A program made the translations under genes and the position numbers. Of a DNA stretch of 64,000 bases, positions 15,515 through 23,938 are shown one piece after another (the first letter of the stretch is position 1; each line of letters begins with the position of its first letter). Where the stretch lies: positions 16,722-80,721 of IMG/VR virus record IMGVR_UViG_3300037189_002988. One strand, given 5' to 3'. This DNA is from a virus. The notes under the pieces were generated by a model, which saw nothing but the letters and a program-made list of their open reading frames with translations, did not search any database and was not told the DNA's origin.

Positions 15515-16020
15515 TACCAACCATGCTGGCTTTTAAAATGCCAAGCATTGCAACCATCACCATAAATTAATTTTACATATTTAGCCATAGCATCAATTTG
15601 ATCATATGGGTTTTTAGTCTTCTTATAATCAACTAAACCCCATGTGCTATTTAAGAATTGACCGATACCAAATGCTGTTGATCTAGGATTTTGAGCAAGT
15701 GGGTTCCAATCACTTTCTTTATCAATAATATTAAAATAACAAGTTTCTTCATTATCTGGAACTATATCTTTTAAATACTCTTGATAAGCAGCAATTGCCT
15801 TATCTGATTTAGGATCTTCAAATCTAGCCTTAGAACGTGCTGCAATGGTGCTAGAAGCCTCTCTAGCGGCCTGTACAGCCCCTAAAACACTTGAAGTGGT
15901 CTGCCCTTCTGGGACGACCACTAACGGTTCTGCGGGGTATTGAATATACGATCTATCCAGTCGATTTGAATATGTTCCAATAATAATAAATACCATTAAT
16001 GCTAATAATACTTTCTTCAT
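15511..16020 (-). CDS. Secreted lysozyme-fold transglycosylase (SLT-like)
   Basis: 169 residues. Residues 1-16 (KKVLLALMVFIIIGTY) form a signal sequence or membrane anchor, residues 20-90 are a linker, and residues 94-169 are a compact lysozyme-like domain: IIDKESDWNP with catalytic Glu102, STAFGIGQFLNSTWG, and a helical NPYDQIDAMAKYVKLIYGDGCNAWHF end. Cys94 and Cys157 could form a disulfide, as in actinobacterial relatives. It should cleave the glycan strand of peptidoglycan. A secreted enzyme on the minus strand with its own promoter may act in lysis or in wall remodelling during infection. Ribosome site AGGAGG is well placed. Confidence 0.75.
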   Translation of the reverse strand: MKKVLLALMVFIIIGTYSNRLDRSYIQYPAEPLVVVPEGQTTSSVLGAVQAAREASSTIAARSKARFEDPKSDKAIAAYQEYLKDIVPDNEETCYFNIIDKESDWNPLAQNPRSTAFGIGQFLNSTWGLVDYKKTKNPYDQIDAMAKYVKLIYGDGCNAWHFKSQHGWY

Positions 16021-16060
16021 AAGTTACCTCCTTGAAGAAGCCATTTTTAGTTACTATACT

Positions 16061-16089
16061 AGTATAACCCTTTTATTCCCGAAAATCAA
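16061..16089 (-). promoter_or_regulatory. Minus-strand promoter of the transglycosylase gene
   Basis: On the minus strand: TTGATT (16084-16089), 17-base spacer, TATACT (16061-16066), about 40 bases before the ATG at 16020. The two hexamers and spacing are identical to the carbamoyltransferase promoter at 11685-11713. Confidence 0.65.
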
Positions 16090-16141
16090 CTTTTTATAAA
16101 TATTTGTTATATTTGACATTTTTTGTATTATATGATAATAA

Positions 16142-16366
16142 TTATTTACTAGAAGTAAATTTTTTAATAGTATTCTTAATAGTGTTTGTAACTTTAATTC
16201 CTGGATAAAATACAGAATCACATGTTATGCATTCAAAGTAAACCTGATCTTGAGAGTTAACTCTAGTAACAACAGTATCATCTATATCAAAAGGACAGTT
16301 TATTTTTCCAACCAATCCCTTATTAACTAAATCATTATAAAATGTTACTTCCTGGACTGATAACAT
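16142..16366 (-). CDS. Small zinc-ribbon-like protein
   Basis: 74 residues on the minus strand. One cysteine lies in KINCPFDIDD (residue 24) and a pair in FECITCDSVFYPG (residues 46 and 49), a pattern like an incomplete treble-clef or zinc-ribbon. The C-terminus is lysine-rich (NTIKNTIKKFTSSK). GAGGAAGG lies eight bases before the start. It diverges from the ribonucleotide reductase gene. I do not recognise a specific family; nucleic-acid binding is possible from charge and cysteines only. Confidence 0.5.
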   Translation of the reverse strand: MLSVQEVTFYNDLVNKGLVGKINCPFDIDDTVVTRVNSQDQVYFECITCDSVFYPGIKVTNTIKNTIKKFTSSK

Positions 16367-16369
16367 GTA

Positions 16370-16398
16370 TTGACCTTCCTCATAAACTCGTGTAGAAT
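16370..16398 (+). promoter_or_regulatory. Promoter of the ribonucleotide reductase gene
   Basis: TTGACC (16370-16375), 17-base spacer, TAGAAT (16393-16398) preceded by TG. It lies in the divergent space between the minus-strand zinc-ribbon gene and the reductase. Confidence 0.6.
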
Positions 16399-16441
16399 AC
16401 TATTATCCCATAAAATCAAAAACTAGGAGTTGTATTTATTT

Positions 16442-18382
16442 ATGTCATTTATTAACGAAAACGGATCAATTACAGATCCATATAAGAATTTTATTCATAT
16501 CTCAAGATATGCAAGGTGGGTTGAAGACAAAGGTCGTAGAGAAACTTGGGTTGAAACCGTAGATCGCTATATCAACTTTATGAAAGACTTTTTAATATTA
16601 AATTATGGCTATAGCCCAAATGCAAAAATATTTGATGAAGTAAAAGACGCAATCTTAAATCATAGAATCATGCCTTCAATGAGAGCATTGATGACAGCAG
16701 GTCCAGCATTAGAACGCGATCATATTGCAGCATATAATTGTTCATTTATTGCAGTTGACAGTCTACGTGCATTTGACGAAGCAATGTACGTTCTAATGAA
16801 TGGAACAGGTGTTGGATTCAGTGTTGAATCAAAGTACACAGATGAACTTCCAGTTATTGCAGAATCATTTAATAAAACAGAAACTACCATTGTGGTAGAA
16901 GATTCTAAACTTGGATGGGCAAAAGCATTTAAAGAATTAATTGCACTATTGTCACAAGGACAAGTTCCTCAATGGGATATGTCAAAGGTTCGTCCAGCAG
17001 GTGCAAGATTAAAAACTTTTGGTGGACGTGCATCTGGTCCAGGACCACTTAGCATTCTATTTACATTTACGGTAGACACATTTAAAAATGCTGCTGGTCG
17101 TAGATTAAAGCCAGTAGAAGCACATGACTTAATGTGTAAGGTAGGTGAAGTTGTAGTAGTAGGTGGAGTACGCCGTTCTGCTTTGATATCACTATCAAAC
17201 CTTGATGATTTTGAAATGGCAAAGGCAAAGAGTGGACAATGGTGGGAAACTCAACCACAACGTGCCTTAGCAAATAACTCAGCAGTTTATAACGCTAAGC
17301 CAAATACTGCTCAATTCTTACGTGAGTGGAGAAATCTTTACGAATCAAAATCTGGTGAAAGAGGAATTTACAATATAGGATCAGTTCGCAAACATGTTGA
17401 ATCATTCGGAAGAAGAGATGCATCTTTGGTATCTGGAACCAATCCATGTGGAGAAATCATCCTTCGTCCAAATGAATTTTGCAATTTAACAGAAGTTGTT
17501 ATTTCAGCAGACGATACAAGAGAAGACCTTTTAGAAAAAGTTAGATTAGCCACAATTCTTGGAACATGGCAATCAACACTAACTAACTTTAAATACCTCC
17601 GTAAAACATGGAAAGATAATTGCGAAGAAGAAAGATTGCTTGGCGTATCTTTAACAGGAATTTATGGAAACAAAATAACTTCAACTGCAGGAAAAGCATT
17701 AGAACAGTTGTTGACTGACATGAGGTTAGAATCAGTTAGGGTAAATGAACATGAAGCAAAGAAACTAAACATTAATCCATCTGTATCTATTACATGTGTT
17801 AAGCCTTCTGGCACTGTAAGTCAACTGGTCGGGGTATCAAGTGGTATTCATCCATGGTATTCAGAATATTACTTAAGAAGTGTTCGTGGAGATAATAAAG
17901 ATCCATTAACACAATTTTTAAAAGATTCAGGAGTTGCATACGAACCTGATTTTATGAAGCCAGAAGAAACTACAGTATTTTATTTTCCTCAAAAGGCTCC
18001 AAAGAATGCAACTGTAACAAAAGATTTAACAGCCATAGATCATCTAGAAATGTGGAAGACATACAGAACTTATTGGACAGAACATAACCCTAGCGTTACT
18101 ATCAATGTTCATGAAGATGAATGGCTAAAGGTTGGTGCATGGGTTTTTGATAACTTTGATTCAATTGGTGGTGTATCTTTCTTACCAGCGAGTGAACATA
18201 CTTATAAGCAAGCCCCATATCAAGAAATTTCTAAAGATGAATATGAAGAGTGGGTAAAGAAATCACCTTCAAATATTCAATGGGAAATGCTTTCTATCTA
18301 CGAAAAAGAGGACGGCACAACTGGAACACAGGAACTTTCATGTGTTGCTGGGGTATGCGAAATAGTTGATATTACTAAATAG
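16442..18382 (+). CDS. nrdJ: Adenosylcobalamin-dependent ribonucleoside-triphosphate reductase (class II)
   Basis: 646 residues from the ATG at 16442 (AGGAG at 16425-16429; a TTG at 16430 in the same frame is too close to that site). Reduces ribonucleotides to deoxyribonucleotides using vitamin B12 coenzyme. Key residues: Cys in AYNCSF near residue 99, the radical-site motif NPCGEI near 333-338, and the C-terminal redox pair Cys634/Cys639 in CVAGVC, the Cys-x4-Cys arrangement of Lactobacillus-type monomeric enzymes. It is shorter than the roughly 740 residues of that enzyme but all key motifs are present. It needs no second subunit and works with or without oxygen. Flanked by virion genes, away from the replication genes, with its own promoter. 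Confidence 0.9.
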   Translation: MSFINENGSITDPYKNFIHISRYARWVEDKGRRETWVETVDRYINFMKDFLILNYGYSPNAKIFDEVKDAILNHRIMPSMRALMTAGPALERDHIAAYNCSFIAVDSLRAFDEAMYVLMNGTGVGFSVESKYTDELPVIAESFNKTETTIVVEDSKLGWAKAFKELIALLSQGQVPQWDMSKVRPAGARLKTFGGRASGPGPLSILFTFTVDTFKNAAGRRLKPVEAHDLMCKVGEVVVVGGVRRSALISLSNLDDFEMAKAKSGQWWETQPQRALANNSAVYNAKPNTAQFLREWRNLYESKSGERGIYNIGSVRKHVESFGRRDASLVSGTNPCGEIILRPNEFCNLTEVVISADDTREDLLEKVRLATILGTWQSTLTNFKYLRKTWKDNCEEERLLGVSLTGIYGNKITSTAGKALEQLLTDMRLESVRVNEHEAKKLNINPSVSITCVKPSGTVSQLVGVSSGIHPWYSEYYLRSVRGDNKDPLTQFLKDSGVAYEPDFMKPEETTVFYFPQKAPKNATVTKDLTAIDHLEMWKTYRTYWTEHNPSVTINVHEDEWLKVGAWVFDNFDSIGGVSFLPASEHTYKQAPYQEISKDEYEEWVKKSPSNIQWEMLSIYEKEDGTTGTQELSCVAGVCEIVDITK

Positions 18383-18396
18383 CAACGTGCTAAAAT
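18366..18396 (+). promoter_or_regulatory. Candidate promoter before the giant virion protein gene
   Basis: TTGATA (18366-18371) and TAAAAT (18391-18396) preceded by TGC, with a 19-base spacer. It overlaps the end of the reductase gene; the ATG at 18412 follows with AGAGGTTG between. Confidence 0.4.
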
Positions 18397-18411
18397 AGAT
18401 TAGAGGTTGCT

Positions 18412-21400
18412 ATGTCTCATAATTTCTCAAATATTTACGCTGCTAGGGTATTCGCAGAACACCCATTAGCCCTTTGGTCACTAGACGATGAAATCTACTA
18501 CGTTTCAACTTTAGATGAAAATTATAAAGATGTTGAAAATTGGTTGATCGAAGGCTCAAATGCTCAATGGTTAAACTCATACTCTACTCCAACAAACATA
18601 CCTCTAAAGAATGAATCAAAAGGGGTATTAAGAAAAAACTCTAGTGCCAGTGTTACATATAGCAAAATCAACTCTGCATCAATAGCATACTCATCACTTG
18701 ATTCAACCAAAGATACAATTTGTATATCTGCCTTTGTATACCCATATAGTGCTCTTGTTGATAGTTATGAATTAGGATTTATATATTCAAATGGAACTAC
18801 TAGCAAGAGTAGTCTAAATTCTATTGGATCATCAGAATGGCAAATAATTCAACATACATCTACGATTCCTGTAGGTGCATCGGCTATGCCATATTTAAAG
18901 GTTAACTATATAGAAGGTGGATCTTTATCTGACTATGACGTTATGATAAATTCAATCTCAGTTGGACAATGGTCAGAATTATTTTTATACGATAGTTCTG
19001 GAATAGTTCCTACTGCACTAACAGATGTCTCATTAGAATCTTTAGTTCCAAGAACAGACTACTCTGTAGTTTCTGTAGACTCATATGGATTTAACGATAG
19101 TGATAATGGATATGTATTTATAGATAACGACAAACTTCTTTCTTATAACACTAGCCTTCCAATGGTATTTGGATCAGGAAATCTTACAGAAATATTAAGT
19201 CCAATAACACCAGGTATGCCATCACTTGCAATTCCTGGAAAAGGATTTTTAAATAAGACTGGTCAATATAGCGAAATGACTATGGAGTTTTGGCTAAGAG
19301 TAAACCCTAACGTATTTGAAGAAGTAAAAATATTTGGGCCACTTGCTTCAGATGATGGACTGTATGTTGATGACGACTATCTAACTTTAAAAATTGGAAG
19401 ATATACAAAATCATATTTTATAGGTAAGTGGTATAGACCTATGCTAGTTCATATAAGATACTCACAAGATTTTGCTAGTGTACTAATCAATGGAGATGTT
19501 GTAATTGAAATAGAACTAGATAGTTTGCTAATTGACTTTCCACCAAACAATGTTGATTGGCTAGGATTTTTTGGTAATGAAAATATTTATCCTTTCCAAC
19601 TAGATTGTATAGCAATATATCCATACATAGTTCCAGATCAACTAGCAAAGAAAAGATTTATCTTTGGCCAAGCAGTTCCAAATGCTGAGGCAGTAACAAA
19701 TAATTTCGGAGGAGAATCTTCATACATTGATTTTCCATTTGCACAATATACATCAACAATAAACTATCCAGATATGAATGCTTGGAACTCTGGATATTTT
19801 AATAATCTAAATGCCAACTCAAAATATATAGGTTTTCAAAATTATGATCTTCCAGAGTTTAGATTTAGTGGTCAAACAGGAATTTTTACAACTTCGGTAG
19901 ATATACGTGATTGGTCAGAGTTTGAACAAAAGAACTGGTTAGAATGGCTTTCATATTCTTGGCTAGGAATACAAACAGAAGAAGCATCAGACATCCTTAC
20001 TGATAATTTCTTAAAACAAGTAGAGGGAGAATATCCATTTATTAAGATGAGGCCGAATGACGCATACAATAACGTAGATGGGTCTATAGAGTTTGATTCA
20101 ATAAATCCAATAACTGACAGAGTAGCATCTGTTTACGCAGTATTTCAAGCACCACCAATATTATCAGCAAGTTCTCAAGTAATCATGCACTTTAAGAACT
20201 CTATCAATAATAATACTTTTGAAGTAACCCTTGACAACTCTGGACTAAAGTACGCCTATAACGATATAGTATTATCAACAGCATCAGTCGCAGCAAGTGC
20301 TAACTTTGCAGTAGGTATAGACATAGATAAACTTTCAATTAATTATGGAAATGTATTAGGAAACTTTTTTTCAAGTCCTCAAAATATATCATTAAGTTTG
20401 ATGGGCTATGCAAATTCAACATTCCTAGGAAAGTTCTTTAATATAACCTTTAACAATAGTTTCTTTAATCAAAAGGACATGTCTTCAATTTTTAATGAAC
20501 AAGGGTTTGCCAGCACTACAGTAACTAACCAATCTTTTGAATACACAGGAAATTATACGCTAAAGCCTCTGCTTGGCCCATCATCTATGACTCTTGATAT
20601 ATGTTCTGCTGGGTATTGGGAAGATTCAATACCACTTTCATACTTTGGTAAGTTAGTTAAAAGCAAGGGTGGATTAGAATATTATGATCTAGATATGATT
20701 CAATTTAATATAGAATACCCATCTCAGGTATTAACAAATCCTTCATCTAGTGCAAATTATCATAATCATGATAACCTAAAGTCATATATAACTCTTCAAA
20801 GTTTTGATGAGGTAGGAAAAGTTTCATATTCTAAATATATTAATACTCAAGAACTAACAAACAACAGAGTGCTTGATTTTGATAATACAACAGACGTTAT
20901 TGAGACAAAGTTTGAAGTAGCAGATGGAACAGTTATTTTTCCACCAAAAGAGTTAGTTGACTTTTCAAACTACTACATAACTATCCATCTAGAACTAAAA
21001 GTTCAGGGGGTAAATTCAAAGCCACTACAAATTAAAAGAATGAGCCTATCTTCACTGGCTAATGATGAAAGTGATTTCTTCTCTATTAATACAAGAACTG
21101 GTAACAAAATATATCCTGTTTCAAGATACGACAGGGCATACTCTTATAAAGATAAAAACCCATTTACTATTTATAAAGACTCTACACCATATCTATATTT
21201 AACAGGAGACTCTGGAATATCAATACTTCCTTATACTTCACAGAGCACCAGAGCCTTTTCTATACCTATAAATAATAAGAAGGTATCATCCTTTTCCCTT
21301 GGCGGTTTTCAATTATGGTGTATGTACAATGAAGATGCTATTGTAGGATCTGTTAAAAAGGTAGGAAGAGTCTCAACTCCAGATAGAACCTATGACATAT

Positions 21401-21957
21401 ATCTTGACCCAATTGATAATGGAAAACGTGCATTACTAAAAGTATTTGATGCCGAAACAGGTTTTGAAGACGATGCTTTAACTTTTTATCAAAACGGTGT
21501 AAAGATAAATCATCCAGTTATATATCCAATGGTATGGTCATCTATAGTATTCTCATTTGGAGAAACTATCTTACTAGACGGTGTGTCTGGCCAACTAGAA
21601 CTGTATCAGGGATTTTTATACAACAACATTACTGTATATCAAAAATCAACAGAAATTTTAGGTCAAAGAACAGATGCAAGAACATGGCAAGAGGTTAGAG
21701 CATCAGAAGCAATTATCGGAGAAGAAATTGTTACAATCCAACTACAATGGGAAGACTGGAGCCCAACACAGTGGGGAATTGTTTATGCACCAACTACTTC
21801 TATTACATTTACAATAGATGGTCAAAGCATTATGGGTTCATACTTAGGAACCTCTAGTATAGTTTCTGATGATTCTTCAGTAATAGAGTTAAATTCAGAT
21901 GGTGTAGATATAATTTCTGACGTTACATGGGACACAACTCTTGTCAAACCAGTATAA
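18412..21957 (+). CDS. Very large LamG-like virion protein
   Basis: 1181 residues, mostly beta-strand-like, with few cysteines and no signal peptide. Residues about 285-420 read as a concanavalin-A/LamG-type domain (MTMEFWLRVNP, YLTLKIGRYTK, FIGKWYRPMLVHIRYS, VLINGDVVIEIE, DWLGFFG). The first 60 residues (ARVFAEHPLALWSLDDE) resemble the entry to another such domain. The rest, including a C-terminal part with WQEVRASEAIIG, is not recognised. LamG domains bind sugars or proteins, so a surface-exposed tail or capsid fibre is likely. It sits directly before the head genes but after the reductase, so head or tail location cannot be decided from order alone. Confidence 0.65.
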   Translation: MSHNFSNIYAARVFAEHPLALWSLDDEIYYVSTLDENYKDVENWLIEGSNAQWLNSYSTPTNIPLKNESKGVLRKNSSASVTYSKINSASIAYSSLDSTKDTICISAFVYPYSALVDSYELGFIYSNGTTSKSSLNSIGSSEWQIIQHTSTIPVGASAMPYLKVNYIEGGSLSDYDVMINSISVGQWSELFLYDSSGIVPTALTDVSLESLVPRTDYSVVSVDSYGFNDSDNGYVFIDNDKLLSYNTSLPMVFGSGNLTEILSPITPGMPSLAIPGKGFLNKTGQYSEMTMEFWLRVNPNVFEEVKIFGPLASDDGLYVDDDYLTLKIGRYTKSYFIGKWYRPMLVHIRYSQDFASVLINGDVVIEIELDSLLIDFPPNNVDWLGFFGNENIYPFQLDCIAIYPYIVPDQLAKKRFIFGQAVPNAEAVTNNFGGESSYIDFPFAQYTSTINYPDMNAWNSGYFNNLNANSKYIGFQNYDLPEFRFSGQTGIFTTSVDIRDWSEFEQKNWLEWLSYSWLGIQTEEASDILTDNFLKQVEGEYPFIKMRPNDAYNNVDGSIEFDSINPITDRVASVYAVFQAPPILSASSQVIMHFKNSINNNTFEVTLDNSGLKYAYNDIVLSTASVAASANFAVGIDIDKLSINYGNVLGNFFSSPQNISLSLMGYANSTFLGKFFNITFNNSFFNQKDMSSIFNEQGFASTTVTNQSFEYTGNYTLKPLLGPSSMTLDICSAGYWEDSIPLSYFGKLVKSKGGLEYYDLDMIQFNIEYPSQVLTNPSSSANYHNHDNLKSYITLQSFDEVGKVSYSKYINTQELTNNRVLDFDNTTDVIETKFEVADGTVIFPPKELVDFSNYYITIHLELKVQGVNSKPLQIKRMSLSSLANDESDFFSINTRTGNKIYPVSRYDRAYSYKDKNPFTIYKDSTPYLYLTGDSGISILPYTSQSTRAFSIPINNKKVSSFSLGGFQLWCMYNEDAIVGSVKKVGRVSTPDRTYDIYLDPIDNGKRALLKVFDAETGFEDDALTFYQNGVKINHPVIYPMVWSSIVFSFGETILLDGVSGQLELYQGFLYNNITVYQKSTEILGQRTDARTWQEVRASEAIIGEEIVTIQLQWEDWSPTQWGIVYAPTTSITFTIDGQSIMGSYLGTSSIVSDDSSVIELNSDGVDIISDVTWDTTLVKPV

Positions 21958-21968
21958 TATGGTATACT
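21941..21968 (+). promoter_or_regulatory. Promoter of the portal operon, apparently leaderless
   Basis: TTGTCA (21941-21946), 16-base spacer, TATACT (21963-21968) with TGG before it (extended -10). Seven bases separate the -10 from the ATG at 21976, which has no ribosome site, so transcription probably starts at the start codon. Confidence 0.65.
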
Positions 21969-21975
21969 TGTTGAC

Positions 21976-22341
21976 ATGAATCCAAAAAAACTTAAGAATA
22001 ATGGCAAGCCTAAGATCACATTAGTAGAAAAAAAATCAGACTGGGGCATCTATGTATGGATGTGTGACCTAGATAACAAACCTTTCGGAGATGGTAACGG
22101 AAATATTATGAATATTCCTGGCCGTCCATATGATTTAGAAAAAATGGCTAAGATCAGACAAGCAGCAGAACACTATGGTGCACCTGCAGGAAAGGTTCAG
22201 TTCATGGCTGGCGTAAATAGAGTTACAGATGAAGAACACTCTGAACAAATAGAAAGAATGAAATCAGGACTAATTCCAAGCGAAACAGATATTGGTGCTT
22301 GGATGGCGGCAGAAAAGGGATTCAATAAATATGGAAGATGA
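21976..22341 (+). CDS. Hypothetical protein preceding the portal gene
   Basis: 121 residues. Basic N-terminus (NPKKLKNNGKPK), then WGIYVWMCDLDNKPFGDGNG, IPGRPYDLEKMAKIRQAAEHYG and a C-terminal ETDIGAWMAAEKGF. I do not know a function, but its placement immediately before, and overlapping by 11 bases, the portal gene suggests a head-related role. It appears to be the first gene of a leaderless transcript. Confidence 0.55.
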   Translation: MNPKKLKNNGKPKITLVEKKSDWGIYVWMCDLDNKPFGDGNGNIMNIPGRPYDLEKMAKIRQAAEHYGAPAGKVQFMAGVNRVTDEEHSEQIERMKSGLIPSETDIGAWMAAEKGFNKYGR

Positions 22342-23887
22342 AGGCGTAATAGCAAGAATAGATAATTTAGACAAGGCAGAAAAGCCTGAAAAAATAGATC
22401 CATTTAATACTGATGGAGAACTAGTAAAGTCTTATGATGGAATACATCAAAATTTTAAACGTAAAATAGCAAGAACTGTTAACAAGGTATATCAAGGTGT
22501 TGATGATGCAAAGTCAAAACAACTATTTCCAGAACAGGATATGGTTACAGCCTATGGTCTTTTTGACGTAGTTATTCCACCATACAACCTAGATGAACTT
22601 GCATATTTTTATGAAAACTCATTTGCTAACCACGCAGCAATCCAAGCAAAGGTTGCAAACATAGTAGGGTTAGGATATTCATTTGAAATGACAGACTCTA
22701 CAGTTGCAAGACTTGAAGAGGCTCCAGACGATGCGTCATTGATGAGGGCACAAAGAAAAATTCAAAGACTAAAGGCAGACCTAACTTCTTGGGTAGAAAG
22801 TTTAAATGATGAAGATACCTTTACACATGTATTAGAAAAGGTATACACAGATGTTGAAACTGTAGGTAATGGATATATTGAAATTGGAAGAAAGGTAAAT
22901 GGAGATATTGGATATATTGGCCATATCCCAGCAACCACAATTCGTGTTCGCCGTATGCGTGATGGATATATTCAAATAGTAAATCAAAAGGTAGTATATT
23001 TTAGAAACTTTCAAGAGTCAAGAAATATTAACCCAGTAACAAACGATAATAGACCAAACGAGTTAATTCATATTAAAAAGTACTCACCAAAGAATTCATA
23101 CTATGGAGTTCCAGACACAGTAGCAGCAGCCACATCAATGGTTGGTAACGAATTAGCAGCAAAGTATAATGTTGACTATTTTGAAAACAAAGCAGTGCCT
23201 AGATATATTGCTGTAGTAAAGGGTGCAAAGTTAAGTTCAGAAGCAGAAGACAAATTCTTTAGATTTATGCAAGCAGGACTAAAGGGTCAAAACCATAGAA
23301 CTCTTTATATCCCACTTCCTGGAGATGGACCAGATAGTAAGGTAGATTTTAAATTAGAGCCAATTGAAAATGGAATTCAAGATGGATCATTTGATAGTTA
23401 TCGCAAAGCAAACCGTGATGACATCCTTATGGCACATCAAGTTCCATACTCAAAGGTTGGCGGTGGTGCAGGAATTTCTATCGCATCAGCATTAGTAGCG
23501 GATAGAACATTTAAGGAGCAGGTTGCAAGACCATCACAGAGAAATCTAGAAAAGACCATTAACAAGATTGTTAAGGAAAAGACAGATATGCTCTCCCTTA
23601 AATTTAATGAACTAACATTGACAGATGAACAAACTCAAAGTCAAATAGACGAGAGATACCTACGTATGCAGGTAGTTGTTCCAAATGAGGTTCGTGAAAG
23701 ATTGGGATACCCAGTAAGACCTGGTGGATCAGAACCAATTGTTCTCAATGCTCAGGCAAGGGCAGAACAAACTTCCCAAGCAACTGGCAATAGAAATAGG
23801 GATCAACAAAGAACTAACAATGCATCAGATTCAACCTCAACCACCACTGGACGAAATGCTCAGGGTGAAGGTAGATCTCAACAATAA
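22331..23887 (+). CDS. Portal protein
   Basis: 518 residues from ATG 22331; an upstream in-frame start at 22292 would lengthen the overlap with the previous gene and lacks a ribosome site. Portal proteins form the dodecameric ring at one capsid vertex through which DNA enters and leaves. Evidence: ENSFANHAAIQAKVANIVG near residue 95, GNGYIEIGRK and IPATTIRVRR (residues 175-205), HIKKYSPKNSYYGVP near 245 and VPYSKVGGGAG near 370, in the order found in PBSX/HK97-type portals. The C-terminal 60 residues are Gln/Asn/Thr-rich and probably disordered. Followed by the protease and capsid genes. Confidence 0.87.
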   Translation: MEDEGVIARIDNLDKAEKPEKIDPFNTDGELVKSYDGIHQNFKRKIARTVNKVYQGVDDAKSKQLFPEQDMVTAYGLFDVVIPPYNLDELAYFYENSFANHAAIQAKVANIVGLGYSFEMTDSTVARLEEAPDDASLMRAQRKIQRLKADLTSWVESLNDEDTFTHVLEKVYTDVETVGNGYIEIGRKVNGDIGYIGHIPATTIRVRRMRDGYIQIVNQKVVYFRNFQESRNINPVTNDNRPNELIHIKKYSPKNSYYGVPDTVAAATSMVGNELAAKYNVDYFENKAVPRYIAVVKGAKLSSEAEDKFFRFMQAGLKGQNHRTLYIPLPGDGPDSKVDFKLEPIENGIQDGSFDSYRKANRDDILMAHQVPYSKVGGGAGISIASALVADRTFKEQVARPSQRNLEKTINKIVKEKTDMLSLKFNELTLTDEQTQSQIDERYLRMQVVVPNEVRERLGYPVRPGGSEPIVLNAQARAEQTSQATGNRNRDQQRTNNASDSTSTTTGRNAQGEGRSQQ

Positions 23888-23923
23888 TTGTTATAAACTT
23901 TTAAATCACCTATAAACACTTAT

Positions 23924-23929
23924 TATAAT
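23924..23929 (+). promoter_or_regulatory. Candidate -10 box before the protease gene
   Basis: TATAAT lies nine bases before the ATG at 23939 in the 51-base gap after the portal gene. The GAGGTAGC between them could serve as a weak ribosome site. No clear -35. Confidence 0.35.
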
Positions 23930-23938
23930 AGAGGTAGC

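Noticed and set aside
16113-16136. TTGACA and TATGAT in the gap before 16142
   Set aside because: Spacer is 12 bases and no plus-strand gene follows nearby.
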